64,000 bases of DNA from Pseudomonas sediminis (GTDB lineage: Bacteria > Pseudomonadota > Gammaproteobacteria > Pseudomonadales > Pseudomonadaceae), in the NCBI RefSeq assembly GCF_039555755.1, contig NZ_CP154631.1, positions 2,914,001 through 2,978,000 on the forward strand, given 5' to 3'. Position 1 is the stretch's first letter. Every line of letters begins with the position of its first letter. This document shows positions 29,948-38,679 of the stretch, piece after piece. The translations under genes were made by a program, and so were the position numbers. Under the pieces are notes generated by a model. That model did not search any database. It saw only the letters and a list, made by a program, of their open reading frames with translations, and was not told the DNA's origin.

Positions 29948-30730
29948 ATGAGCAACAAACCCGATCTCGAACTGGCGCTGATCCAGACCACGTTGGCCTG
30001 GCACGATCCGGCCGCCAACCGCGAGCACTTCCAGACCTTGCTGGAACAGGCCCGTGGCGCTGACCTGGTGATCCTGCCGGAGATGTTCACCACCGGTTTT
30101 TCCATGGAGTCGGCCGAATTGGCTGAGCCTGGGGATGGACCCAGCAGCATCTGGCTAAGCGAGCAGGCGCAGCGTATCGGCGCGGTGATCTGCGGCAGTC
30201 TGATCATTCAGGCCGCTGACGGCAGCTACCGTAATCGCCTGCTTTGGGCGCGCCCGGATGGCTCTTTCGCGTATTACGACAAACGCCACCTGTTCCGCAT
30301 GGCCGGTGAGCACAAGCATTACAGCGCTGGCAATCAGCAGGTGGTGTTCGACCTCAAGGGCTGGCGCGTGCGCCCGTTGATCTGCTACGACCTGCGCTTC
30401 CCCGTCTGGAGCCGTGACGCCGGCGGTACCGATCTGCTGCTGTATACCGCCAACTGGCCGGGCGCGCGTCGTCAACACTGGAACCGCCTGCTGCCGGCGC
30501 GAGCCATCGAGAACCTGTGCTATGTCGCGGCTGTGAACCGCGTCGGCGAGGACGGCAAGGGTCACGGTTATACTGGCGATTCTCAGGTGCTGGATTTCCA
30601 GGGCGAGGCGCTGCTGACGGCAGGCGAGGGCGATGGCGTGTTCCGCACTCGGCTGTCGCATGACGCTCTGAGTACCTATCGCGAGCGCTTCCCGGCGCAC
30701 CTGGACGCGGACGCTTTCACATTCAACTGA
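29948..30730 (+). CDS. Omega-amidase, nitrilase superfamily (YafV-like)
   Basis: A carbon-nitrogen hydrolase of 260 residues with the catalytic triad E45 (ILPEMFTTGF), K112 (YYDKRHLF) and C146 (LICYDLRFPVWSRD). YafV-type enzymes hydrolyse 2-oxoglutaramate and 2-oxosuccinamate to 2-oxo acids and ammonia, pulling glutamine-dependent transamination forward. The neighbouring upstream transaminase supplies that product, so a two-gene metabolic unit is likely. Confidence 0.85.
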   Translation: MSNKPDLELALIQTTLAWHDPAANREHFQTLLEQARGADLVILPEMFTTGFSMESAELAEPGDGPSSIWLSEQAQRIGAVICGSLIIQAADGSYRNRLLWARPDGSFAYYDKRHLFRMAGEHKHYSAGNQQVVFDLKGWRVRPLICYDLRFPVWSRDAGGTDLLLYTANWPGARRQHWNRLLPARAIENLCYVAAVNRVGEDGKGHGYTGDSQVLDFQGEALLTAGEGDGVFRTRLSHDALSTYRERFPAHLDADAFTFN

Positions 30731-30747
30731 ACAAGGAGCTACATGAC

Positions 30748-31203
30748 ATGGACGTGCAACAGAGCAATCCCTTCCAGACGCCGCAGGCCGATCTGCAGCC
30801 GAGCACCACCACTCAGTTGCCGCTCTACAGCATCGCAGGCGTTGGCCTGGCTACCTTCATTGGTACGCCGCTGGCCGGTGCATGGCTGCTGGCGCATAAC
30901 CTGCAATTGCTCGGCAAGGCAGATCGAGTAGCGATGGTCTGGGGCATTTCCGTCGTGCTTCTGATCGTCACCTTGGTCTTGGCTTTCGTGTTGCCCGAGG
31001 AGGTACCCGCCCTGCCTTTCGCCATCGCGCAACTGATGGCGATGATCATGTTGGCCAAGAACCTGCTCGAGGCCGATCTCAAGCAGCATGCCGAGGCGGG
31101 TGGTGCGTACCTCTCCAATTGGCGGGCGGCGGGTATTGGCCTGATGTTCACCATTGGCCTGGCCGCACTGATGTTCGCGGTGCTGATGATTTTCGATATT
31201 TGA
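30748..31203 (+). CDS. Small membrane protein of unknown function
   Basis: A 151-residue protein with a polar N-terminal tail rich in Gln, Ser and Thr (about 1-25) and four predicted membrane segments, at about 28-48, 62-82, 88-105 and 128-150. I do not recognise a characterised family. The NPFQTPQADLQP tail is reminiscent of uncharacterised small membrane proteins. AAGGAG lies 9 bp before the ATG and 17 bp separate it from the amidase stop, so it may be the third gene of that unit. A terminator follows. Confidence 0.65.
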   Translation: MDVQQSNPFQTPQADLQPSTTTQLPLYSIAGVGLATFIGTPLAGAWLLAHNLQLLGKADRVAMVWGISVVLLIVTLVLAFVLPEEVPALPFAIAQLMAMIMLAKNLLEADLKQHAEAGGAYLSNWRAAGIGLMFTIGLAALMFAVLMIFDI

Positions 31204-31240
31204 GTGTCAAGTTCCCGGATTTCATCCGGGTTACGCATAC

Positions 31241-31269
31241 AAAAACGCCGGGCAATGCCCGGCGTTTTT
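31241..31269. terminator. Bidirectional terminator between the membrane-protein gene and leuA
   Basis: AAAAACGCCGGGC-AAT-GCCCGGCGTTTTT is a perfect palindrome with A/T tails on both sides, between convergent genes. A second small hairpin (CCCGGAT-TTC-ATCCGGG, 31214-31230) lies just before it. Confidence 0.92.
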
Positions 31270-31287
31270 GTGAGTGGCGCTGAAGGC

Positions 31288-32958
31288 TCAGGCCGCTTGC
31301 GACTCGGCCTGGCTCAGGGCGCGGTTCAAGGCGCTGAACAGGGCGCGGAAGCTTGCGGTGGTCAGGTTCTCGTCGATGCCGATGCCGTGCAGGGCACGAC
31401 CGCCATTGACGCGCAGTTCGATGTAGGCAGCCGCCTTGGCGTTGGTGCCGGCACCGATGGCGTGCTCGCTGTAGTCCATGACTTCAACGGCGACCGGCAG
31501 CGCGGCAGCCAGCGCTTCCAGTGGACCTTTACCGATGCCACGCCAATGGTGGTTCTCACTCCCTTCGATGACTTCCACATCCACCGCGCTGGTGCCGTTT
31601 TCTTCCTGCAGGCGATGGCCTTTCAGGGCGTAGGGGCTGCGCGCTTGCAGGTACTCGGTCTCGAGCAATTGGTAGATCTGTGTGGCAGTCATTTCCAGGC
31701 CGAGGCGGTCGGTTTCACGCTGCACCACCTGGCTGAACTCGATCTGCATGCGACGCGGCAGGCTGATGCCGTATTCCTGCTCGAGCAGGAAGGTGATGCC
31801 GCCTTTGCCGGACTGGCTGTTCACACGAATCACCGCCTCGTAGTCACGGCCGATGTCGGCCGGATCGATAGGCAGGTACGGCACTTCCCACAGGGCATCG
31901 TCCTTCTGCTGGGCGAAGCCCTTGCGGATGGCGTCCTGGTGCGAGCCGGAGAAGGCGGTGTGCACCAGGTCGCCGACGTACGGGTGGCGCGGGTGCACCG
32001 GAATCTGGTTGCAGTCCTCGACCACCTTGCGCACGGCGTCGATGTCGGAGAAGTCCAGCTCCGGGTCGACGCCCTGGGTGTAGAGGTTCAGCGCCAGGGT
32101 CACCAGGCAGACGTTGCCGGTGCGCTCGCCATTGCCGAACAGGCAACCTTCGACGCGGTCGGCGCCGGCCATGACGGCCAGCTCGGAAGCGGCGACGCCG
32201 GTGCCACGGTCATTGTGGGTGTGTACGCTGATCAGCACGCTGTCACGGCGGTCGACGTGACGACCGAACCACTCGATCTGGTCGGCGTAGTTATTCGGCG
32301 TGGCGCACTCGATGGTGGCGGGCAGGTTGAGGATCAGCTTGTTCGCCGGGGTCGGCTGGAACACGCCGATCACTGCGTTGCACACCTCGACGGCGAAGTC
32401 GATTTCGGTGCTGCTGAACACTTCCGGCGAATACTCGAAGCCCCACTGGGTTTCCGGCGCGGCATCGGCCAGGCGCTTGATGGTGGTGCCAGCGGCCACG
32501 GCGATAGCTTTGACGCCGGCCTTGTCCTGGTTGAAGACGATCTTGCGGAAGCTCGGTGCGCAGGCGTTGTAGTAGTGGACGATGGCCTTCTTGGCGCCTT
32601 TGAGCGACTCGAAGGTGCGCTCGATGAGGTCGTCACGGGCCTGGGTCAGCACCTGGATGGTCACATCGTCCGGAATGTGGCCGCCTTCGATCAGCTCACG
32701 CACGAAGTCGAAATCGGTCTGCGAGGCGGACGGGAAGCCCACTTCGATTTCCTTCAGACCCACGGCCACCAGGCACTTGAAGAAGCGCATCTTCTTCTCG
32801 GCATCCATCGGCTCGATCAGCGACTGGTTGCCATCGCGCAGGTCGGTGGACAGCCAGATCGGCGCCTTGTCGATGATCTTGTCCGGCCAGGTACGGTCCG
32901 GAATCTGGATCTGAGTGAACGGGCGGTACTTCTTCGACGGGTCTTTGAGCATGGTCAT
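31288..32958 (-). CDS. leuA: 2-isopropylmalate synthase LeuA
   Basis: LeuA condenses acetyl-CoA with 2-oxoisovalerate, the committed step of leucine synthesis, and is normally feedback-inhibited by leucine. The 556-residue protein is the long LeuA2-type form. It has the barrel motif [15 protein letters not shown] near residues 37-51, the metal/catalytic motif [15 protein letters not shown], and a C-terminal regulatory domain. The ATG follows CAGGACC. Upstream on the same strand lies a short Leu-rich ORF that could be a leader peptide. Confidence 0.97.
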   Translation of the reverse strand: MTMLKDPSKKYRPFTQIQIPDRTWPDKIIDKAPIWLSTDLRDGNQSLIEPMDAEKKMRFFKCLVAVGLKEIEVGFPSASQTDFDFVRELIEGGHIPDDVTIQVLTQARDDLIERTFESLKGAKKAIVHYYNACAPSFRKIVFNQDKAGVKAIAVAAGTTIKRLADAAPETQWGFEYSPEVFSSTEIDFAVEVCNAVIGVFQPTPANKLILNLPATIECATPNNYADQIEWFGRHVDRRDSVLISVHTHNDRGTGVAASELAVMAGADRVEGCLFGNGERTGNVCLVTLALNLYTQGVDPELDFSDIDAVRKVVEDCNQIPVHPRHPYVGDLVHTAFSGSHQDAIRKGFAQQKDDALWEVPYLPIDPADIGRDYEAVIRVNSQSGKGGITFLLEQEYGISLPRRMQIEFSQVVQRETDRLGLEMTATQIYQLLETEYLQARSPYALKGHRLQEENGTSAVDVEVIEGSENHHWRGIGKGPLEALAAALPVAVEVMDYSEHAIGAGTNAKAAAYIELRVNGGRALHGIGIDENLTTASFRALFSALNRALSQAESQAA

Positions 32959-33016
32959 GAGCGGGTCCTGCGAAATGGGAGTCGAACACGAGGCCGGGCG
33001 GCCATGAAACGGGGTT

Positions 33017-33091
33017 TCAGGCGGGGCTTCGCAGTCGCGGGCTGACCAGTCGCAGGCATGCGAGCTGGCGGACGAGAAAGATGTTTTTCAT
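33017..33091 (-). CDS. Candidate leuA leader peptide (24 aa, Leu-rich)
   Basis: A short ORF 58 bp upstream of leuA on the same strand encodes [20 protein letters not shown] followed by RSPA and TGA. It contains five Leu, two Val and one Ile among 24 residues, and a GGGTG-type ribosome site lies 6 bp before the ATG. Between its stop and leuA are small stem-loops (TGAAAC/GTTTCA and GGCC/GGCC). A leader peptide coupling leucine-tRNA supply to leuA expression would fit. No classical attenuator with a U-run is visible, so this is an inference. The rest of the leuA-GST gap (33092-33263) holds nothing else I can support. Confidence 0.4.
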   Translation of the reverse strand: MKNIFLVRQLACLRLVSPRLRSPA

Positions 33092-33263
33092 GTGGGCACC
33101 CTATCCATAGCAGGTGGATATGGCAATGCTTGCTTAAAAAACGCCGATTTATTGCCGGATAGCTTTTGTTGGCGGATTTTATTGCTTTGAAAGTGATTTT
33201 TTCGGCGAATCGTGTTTCCAGGGGGCGTGCACAGGCTCGCCCCCGTCCCTCGATGATCCGTCT

Positions 33264-33929
33264 TCAGTCGGCGTAGTCGTAGGCGCCGCCTTTTTCCAGG
33301 GCACGGCGATAGGCTGGCCTGGCATGGATGCGTTGCAGGAAATCGCTCAGGCGCGGGTGGTTGTTGAGTACGCCACGGGCGGCAGCTGCTTCAAGTGGGA
33401 AACTGAGCTGAATATCGGCAGCGCTGAACGCATCGCCTGCGAACCAGTCGTGCTCGCTCAGTTGGCCCTCCAGGTAGTCGAAATGCAGTTTCAACTGCGG
33501 CGAGATGAACGCCTGACTGACCTTGTTCGCGATGCCGCGGGCGATTGGCTTCATGAAGAACGGCATTGGCGCGCTGCGCAGCTTGTCGAACACCAGCTTG
33601 AGCAGCAGTGGCGGCATCGCCGATCCTTCGGCGTAATGCAGCCAGTAGCGGCAGCGCAAGCGTTCCGCGCTGCCAGCGGCAGGCAGTAACCAATCGCCAT
33701 AGCGCTCGGCCAGGTATTCGATGATGGCGCCGGACTCGGCAAGGGTCAGTTCGCCATCGGTGATCAGCGGCGACTTGCCCAGAGGATGCACCTGGCGCAA
33801 TTCGGCAGGGGCGAGCATGGTCTGCGGGTCGCGCTGGTAATGCTTGACCTGATAGTCGATACCAATCTCTTCGAGCATCCATAGGATGCGTTGCGAGCGC
33901 GAGTTGTTCAGGTGATGCAGAGTGATCAT
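33264..33929 (-). CDS. Glutathione S-transferase family protein
   Basis: A 221-residue cytosolic GST-like protein. The thioredoxin-fold N-terminal domain carries HHLNNSRSQRILWMLEEIGIDYQ, a cis-Pro region (GKSPLITDGE) and the gamma-glutamyl-binding LAESGAIIEYLAERYG. An all-helical C-terminal domain follows. The Ser in LNNSRSQR is the likely catalytic or glutathione-contacting residue. The start MITLHHLN was chosen because the longer frame upstream has no GST features. The substrate is unknown. Confidence 0.88.
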   Translation of the reverse strand: MITLHHLNNSRSQRILWMLEEIGIDYQVKHYQRDPQTMLAPAELRQVHPLGKSPLITDGELTLAESGAIIEYLAERYGDWLLPAAGSAERLRCRYWLHYAEGSAMPPLLLKLVFDKLRSAPMPFFMKPIARGIANKVSQAFISPQLKLHFDYLEGQLSEHDWFAGDAFSAADIQLSFPLEAAAARGVLNNHPRLSDFLQRIHARPAYRRALEKGGAYDYAD

Positions 33930-33996
33930 GGCAAGCTCCGGCCGATTCTGGGGCAGGGTTCTGTAATACGTCGTTCCGGGACGCACCACTAGCGTT

Positions 33997-35259
33997 CTAT
34001 TGCACCGCCCTTGGCTGCTCGGCGATGGTGGGTCGCAATTCGCGCATGTCCGCACCGCTCGGGTGCTGGAACACGCGCAGGCCGAACTCGGGGAGGATGG
34101 CCAGCAGGTGGTCGAAGATGTCCGACTGGATGCCTTCGTAGGCATTCCAGGCGATGGTGTTGGTGAAACAGTAGATTTCCAGCGGCAGGCCGTCGGCAGT
34201 CGGGCTGAGCTGGCGCACCAGCAGGGTCATGTTCTGGTGGATGTTCGGGTTGTGCCGCAGGTAGTGCTCGACGTAGGCGCGGAAGCTGCCGATGTTGGTG
34301 ATACGGCGGGTGTTCACCGCCTCCTTGCCGTGTTCGGCCAGCCTGGTGTTCCAGTCCTGCAGCTCCTGATCCTTGCGGTCGAGGTATTCGTCGAGGAGCA
34401 TGAAGCGGCGTAGCCGTGCGATTTCTTCGTCGCTGAGGAAGTGAACGCTGGTCTGGTCCAGAAACATCGCGCGCTTGATCCGACGTCCGCCGGACTCCTG
34501 CATGCCACGCCAGTTCTTGAACGGGTCGGTGATGAAGCGCTTGGTCGGGATGGTGGTGATGGTCTTGTCCCAGTTCTGCACCTTGACCGTGTGCAGGGCG
34601 ATGTCGATCACATCGCCGTCGGCGTTGAGCTGCGGCATTTCCACCCAGTCGCCGACGCGGATGATATCGCTGGAGGAGATCTGCACGCTGGCCACCAGCG
34701 ATAGCAGAGTGTCCTGGAAGATCAACATCAGCACCGCAGCCATGGCGCCGAGGCCGGACAGCAGAATCAGCGGAGAGCGGTCGATCAGGGCGGCCACCAT
34801 CAGGATCGCGGCGATGGCGAAGATGGCAATCTTGATCACCTGCAGATAGCCCTTGATCGGCTTCAGGTGCGCATTCGGGCGGCGCTGGTAGAGGGTGTTG
34901 AGAATATCCAGCAGCGCGCCAATGGCCATGGCGATGGTCAGCACCACGAAGGCACCACAGACGTTGCGCGTCACTTCCACCACGGCAGCAGGCATGCCGG
35001 GTACCAAGACCACGCCGCTGGACAGCACCAGCGCCGGCACGATGTTGGACAGGCGCTTGATGATACCGCTTTCCTTGATCTGGCCATGGCGGCCCAGGGC
35101 GGTCGCGCCGACCAGTCGGTAGATGGCGCGGACCAGAATGCGTTTGACCACCCAGTTCGACAGCCAGGCGGCGACGATCAGGACGAGGGTAGCGGTGAGG
35201 GTGAGCAGTTCCGGCTGAGTGTTCAGCCAGTTCATCCAGGTAGTGAGCTCATTCGGCAT
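33997..35259 (-). CDS. Mechanosensitive ion channel, YbdG-type MscS family
   Basis: A 420-residue inner-membrane channel. It has five hydrophobic segments, with the pore-lining helix and MscS core at about 165-230 (LLSGLGAMAAVLMLIFQDTLLSLVAS), then a beta domain (IIRVGDWVEMPQLNADGDVIDI, WDKTITTIPTKRF). The long C-terminal region with FKNWRGMQESGGRRIKRA is typical of the YbdG/MscM group. Such channels relieve osmotic pressure or sense mild hyperosmotic stress. It is downstream of the M23 peptidase gene with a 120-bp gap. Confidence 0.9.
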   Translation of the reverse strand: MPNELTTWMNWLNTQPELLTLTATLVLIVAAWLSNWVVKRILVRAIYRLVGATALGRHGQIKESGIIKRLSNIVPALVLSSGVVLVPGMPAAVVEVTRNVCGAFVVLTIAMAIGALLDILNTLYQRRPNAHLKPIKGYLQVIKIAIFAIAAILMVAALIDRSPLILLSGLGAMAAVLMLIFQDTLLSLVASVQISSSDIIRVGDWVEMPQLNADGDVIDIALHTVKVQNWDKTITTIPTKRFITDPFKNWRGMQESGGRRIKRAMFLDQTSVHFLSDEEIARLRRFMLLDEYLDRKDQELQDWNTRLAEHGKEAVNTRRITNIGSFRAYVEHYLRHNPNIHQNMTLLVRQLSPTADGLPLEIYCFTNTIAWNAYEGIQSDIFDHLLAILPEFGLRVFQHPSGADMRELRPTIAEQPRAVQ

Positions 35260-35379
35260 TTCCGGCTCCGAAGCAGGCAGGAGGAAAGGCCGACGCTACA
35301 CGGCCGGCCATCTGAGCCGCCGTACCCTAGCAAAAATGTGTCGTTAACCCAAACGGCAGGTGTTGCACGCTGCGTCGGT

Positions 35380-36285
35380 TCAGGGCTTGAACGCACCAAT
35401 GAAGATCGCCGGATCAACCCGCGCATCGTTGAGGCTGACGTTCCAATGCAGGTGCGGGCCGGTGGCGCGTCCGGTGGCGCCGACCTTGCCGACATGGCCG
35501 CCTCGGGCGATTTCGTCGCCTAGCTTCACATCGATCTCGGACAGGTGGCAGAACATGCTGATCAGCCCCTGGCCGTGATCAAGGAACACCGTCTTGCCAT
35601 TGAAGAAGTAGTCGCCGATGAGGATCACCTTGCCGGCCGCGGGGGCCTTGATCGGCGTGCCGCGGTTGGCGGCGAAGTCCAGGCCCGAATGCGGGTTGCG
35701 CTCCTCGCCGTTGAAGACGCGGCGCAGGCCGAACGGGCTGGACAGCGGGCCGTTGACCGGTTTGTCGAACATCAGGTTGCTCGGCTGGCGCGCGCTGAAC
35801 TGCTGGTAGGCACGGGTCTGCTCGGCCAGCTCGCGCTCGATGCGTTTCAGGTTGGCGGCGTTGGGGGTGACCTGCTGCTGGTTCTTGATGGTGATGCGCT
35901 GCTCGGCGTAGTGCTTGGCGCCGACCTGGAAGGTCAAGTGGCCACCGCCCTCGATCTCGGCCTGTTGAGTCCCTGGCTTGACGCTGAGCGGGATGCCGAC
36001 AACGGCGATCCAGCGTTGGCCATCTTCGTGAACGGTCAGCACCGGCTTACCCTGATAGCGCACTTTGGGTGCCTGCGCCGGGTTGCCCAGATCGACCACC
36101 GCCACACCGCCCGGCACCGGCTTGTTCAGCAGGCGAGTGATAAAACCTTCGGCATGGGCGGGTAGGGTAAGACACAGAGCCAGTACGAACAGACACAACT
36201 TGTGTAGGAGCGAGCTCTGCTCGCGAAAAGAGGGACTGAAAAAGCTTCGCGAGCAGAGCTCGCTCCTACGCAGAGATGCTGGCAT
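35380..36285 (-). CDS. M23 family metallopeptidase (LytM domain), 5' end within a REP
   Basis: A secreted peptidase or amidase activator of the LytM type, 301 residues from the ATG at 36285. A signal-like helix (LCLFVLALCLTLPAHA) ends near residue 45. The C-terminal M23 domain has the zinc-site motifs NPHSGLDFAA and GPHLHWNV plus a central HLSEIDVKLGD, so it appears catalytically complete. The first 30 codons are translated through a REP palindrome, making an unusual Arg/Ser-rich N extension. A TTG after the REP would give a near-normal signal peptide but has no visible ribosome site. It starts 4 bp after xseA. Confidence 0.85.
   Translation of the reverse strand: MPASLRRSELCSRSFFSPSFREQSSLLHKLCLFVLALCLTLPAHAEGFITRLLNKPVPGGVAVVDLGNPAQAPKVRYQGKPVLTVHEDGQRWIAVVGIPLSVKPGTQQAEIEGGGHLTFQVGAKHYAEQRITIKNQQQVTPNAANLKRIERELAEQTRAYQQFSARQPSNLMFDKPVNGPLSSPFGLRRVFNGEERNPHSGLDFAANRGTPIKAPAAGKVILIGDYFFNGKTVFLDHGQGLISMFCHLSEIDVKLGDEIARGGHVGKVGATGRATGPHLHWNVSLNDARVDPAIFIGAFKP
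36203..36270. repeat. Pseudomonas REP pair (inverted GTAGGAGCGAGCTCTGCTCGCGAA arms)
   Basis: TGTAGGAGCGAGCTCTGCTC plus GCGAA (36203-36227) and its near-perfect inverse (36246-36270) are separated by 18 bp. This is the classical Pseudomonas extragenic palindrome arranged as an inverted pair. It lies not between genes but inside the 5' coding end of the M23 peptidase gene. Confidence 0.9.
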
Positions 36286-36289
36286 TGGC

Positions 36290-37669
36290 TCAATCCAGTA
36301 GCGACAAGGTCGCCGGTTGTATGTGGTTGTCTTCGACGCGCACGTCCAGTTCGCCTTCGCTCAGGCGCGCCTTGAGGCGTTGGCCCGGGCGGGTCTGCGC
36401 GGCGCTGCGCACGGCCTGACCGCGTTCGTCGAGGAGGATGCTGTAGCCACGACCGAGGGTGGCCAGGGGGCTGACGATCTGCAGTTGCGCGGCCAGTGCG
36501 CCCAGTTGCTGGCGCTGGCTACGTAGCTGGCCTTGCATGGCGCGTGGCAGGCGCGTAGCCAGGCCATCCAGACGCTGTCGCAGCAGTGCCAGGTTGCGGC
36601 CCGGATGCTGGGAGGCGAGGCGCGCGTCGAGACGGGCCAGGCGTTCGCGCTGATTGGCCAGTTGCTGGTTGAAGGCGCGGCGCAGGCGCATGTCCAGGTC
36701 ATCCAGGCGCTGGACTTGCTGGCGCAGGCGCTCGCCAGGGTGACGCAGGCGTTTGCTCACGCCTTCCAGACGCAGACGTTCGCGGGCCAGACGGCCCTGC
36801 ATCTGCAGCACCAAGCGTCGTTGCAGATTGTGCAGGCGCTGCACCAGCTCACTGCTGTCCGGGGCCAGCAGTTCGGCGGCGGCCGACGGGGTTGGCGCGC
36901 GCACGTCAGCGACGAAGTCGGCGATGGAAACGTCCGTCTCGTGGCCCACGGCGCTGACTATGGGTGTTACGCATGCGGCTACGGCACGGGCCACGGCCTC
37001 CTCGTTGAAGCACCAGAGGTCTTCCAGTGAGCCGCCGCCACGGGCCAGGATCAGCGCATCGAAACCCTGCGTGTCGGCGCGTTGCAGGGCGCGCACGATC
37101 TGTGCGGTGGCCTCGCGCCCCTGTACGGCAGTGGGGATCAGGTTCAGCTCCACCTGCGGCGCGCGGCGGCGAAAGACGCTGATGATGTCGCGGATCACCG
37201 CGCCGGTGGGTGAGGTGACGATGCCGATGCGCTTGGGATGCGCGGGTAGGGCGATCTTGCGTTCGGTGGCGAACAGGCCTTCGGTGCCGAGCTTTTCCTT
37301 CAGCGCCTCGAAAGCCAGGCGCAGCGCGCCGTCACCGGCAGGCTCGACAGCTTCGAGAATCAGCTGATAATCGCCGCGCCCCTCGAACAGCGAGACCTTG
37401 CCGCGTACCTTCACCGCCAATCCGTCGCGCAGCGCCTGGCGTACGCGCGCAGCGTTCTGCCGGAACAGCGCGCAGCGCACCTGGGCCTGACTGTCTTTCA
37501 GGGTGAAGTAGATGTGGCCGGACGCTGGACGGGCGAGGTTGGAAATTTCCCCCTCGACCCAGATGCCGGCGAACACGTCTTCCAGCAGCAGCCGGGCGCG
37601 GTTGTTGAGCTGGCTGACGCTGAGCACCTCGCGGTCGAGGTTCAGGCGTGCAAAGGGATCATTGATCAT
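36290..37669 (-). CDS. xseA: Exodeoxyribonuclease VII large subunit XseA
   Basis: The catalytic subunit of exonuclease VII, which degrades single-stranded DNA from both ends. The 459-residue protein starts MINDPFARLNLDREVLSVSQ, with an N-terminal OB fold (VEGEISNLARPASGHIYFTLKD), the catalytic domain with GIVTSPTGAVIRDI, LILARGGGSLEDLWCFNEE and SAVGHETDVSIADFVAD, and a long coiled coil. The upstream frame is open but lacks family features. The M23 gene follows almost directly. Confidence 0.96.
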   Translation of the reverse strand: MINDPFARLNLDREVLSVSQLNNRARLLLEDVFAGIWVEGEISNLARPASGHIYFTLKDSQAQVRCALFRQNAARVRQALRDGLAVKVRGKVSLFEGRGDYQLILEAVEPAGDGALRLAFEALKEKLGTEGLFATERKIALPAHPKRIGIVTSPTGAVIRDIISVFRRRAPQVELNLIPTAVQGREATAQIVRALQRADTQGFDALILARGGGSLEDLWCFNEEAVARAVAACVTPIVSAVGHETDVSIADFVADVRAPTPSAAAELLAPDSSELVQRLHNLQRRLVLQMQGRLARERLRLEGVSKRLRHPGERLRQQVQRLDDLDMRLRRAFNQQLANQRERLARLDARLASQHPGRNLALLRQRLDGLATRLPRAMQGQLRSQRQQLGALAAQLQIVSPLATLGRGYSILLDERGQAVRSAAQTRPGQRLKARLSEGELDVRVEDNHIQPATLSLLD

Positions 37670-37712
37670 GGGGCGGCATGATAAGCCGAGAGGCCCGCAG
37701 GTGCGACCTTCA

Positions 37713-38591
37713 TCAGGTGTCCTGCAGCAGACGCTCGAGCAACCAGGCTGCGACCGGGCCGAGTTCGCGCTGGCGTGACCAGATGGCGTCCACCGTGACC
37801 CGCCGTGGCCAACCACTGCAGGGCAGTTCATGCAGGCTGTCGAAGCCGTAGGCATCGACCAGTTGTCGTGGCAGTTCGGCCCAGCCGAAGCCCAGGCGCG
37901 CCATTTCCAGCAGCATCAGGTAGTCCGGCGCGGCCCAGCAACGTCCGCCGCTGCCGGGCAGGTCATCGGTATTGGCATCGTCATGGGCGACGCTGCTCAG
38001 GCGCAGCAAGCGCCAGCGCGACAAGTCGTCCTGGCGTACCTGGGCCAGCCTGCTCAGCGGATGATCCTTGGCCACGAACAGGCCGAACTCGCTGCTCATT
38101 TCCAGGCGGGCGTGGGCGATATGCGGCGGGTAGGTCGGTTGCGCGCCTAGCAGCCCCAATTGCGCACGGCCCTGGGTGACCAAGTCGAGCACATCGGCTT
38201 GTTCGGCGATCAGGCTTTCGAACTGCAAGTCGGGGAAGCGCTGATCCAGCTCCTGCAGGCGAACCTCGTATTGTTTCGGCTGATACGCATCGGACAGAGC
38301 CAGGGTCAGGCGCGCTTCCTGGCCTCTGGCCAAACCTGCCGCGTGTCGCGCCAGGCGGTCGCTGGCACATAGCACCTCTTCTGCATGGGCCAGCAGGCTG
38401 GCCCCGGCGTCGGTCAGTTGCAATGTGCGTGGGCCGCGCTCGAATAGCGTCACGCCCAGGTCGATTTCCAGGCGCGCGACGGCCTCGCTGATGGTCGACT
38501 GACTCTTGCCCAGGCGCCGCGCCGCAGCGCTGAGCGAGCCGCAGTTGGCGGCTTGAGCGAAAGCTTGCAGCGATTCAGGTGAAATATTCAT
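37713..38591 (-). CDS. LysR-family transcriptional regulator
   Basis: A 292-residue LysR regulator. The winged helix is at about residues 3-62 (FAQAANCGSLSAAARRLGKSQSTISEAVARLE), followed by a periplasmic-binding-type effector domain. I chose MNISPESLQAFAQ; the frame extends upstream but into the divergent promoter. It is divergent from a PACE-family exporter, and this pairing is typical of PACE genes, so it probably controls that exporter. The inducer is unknown. Confidence 0.9.
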   Translation of the reverse strand: MNISPESLQAFAQAANCGSLSAAARRLGKSQSTISEAVARLEIDLGVTLFERGPRTLQLTDAGASLLAHAEEVLCASDRLARHAAGLARGQEARLTLALSDAYQPKQYEVRLQELDQRFPDLQFESLIAEQADVLDLVTQGRAQLGLLGAQPTYPPHIAHARLEMSSEFGLFVAKDHPLSRLAQVRQDDLSRWRLLRLSSVAHDDANTDDLPGSGGRCWAAPDYLMLLEMARLGFGWAELPRQLVDAYGFDSLHELPCSGWPRRVTVDAIWSRQRELGPVAAWLLERLLQDT

Positions 38592-38606
38592 ATCGGTTTT
38601 GTCGAT
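38592..38606. promoter_or_regulatory. Candidate LysR-type operator between regulator and PACE gene
   Basis: In the 88-bp divergent gap, ATCG-N7-CGAT forms a dyad containing the LysR-type T-N11-A spacing, next to the regulator's own ATG. It is weak evidence because the motif is short. Confidence 0.3.
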
Positions 38607-38679
38607 GGCAGCTGCCTTTGGGTTGGCTGATATTCCGATGATCATAGCGCTCGTCGTCACTTATCACGAGGTTCGCTTC

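Noticed and set aside
31204..33045. A 613-codon open frame on the plus strand
   Set aside because: Antisense to leuA, beginning inside the terminator region and lacking domain features; leuA on the other strand is unmistakable.
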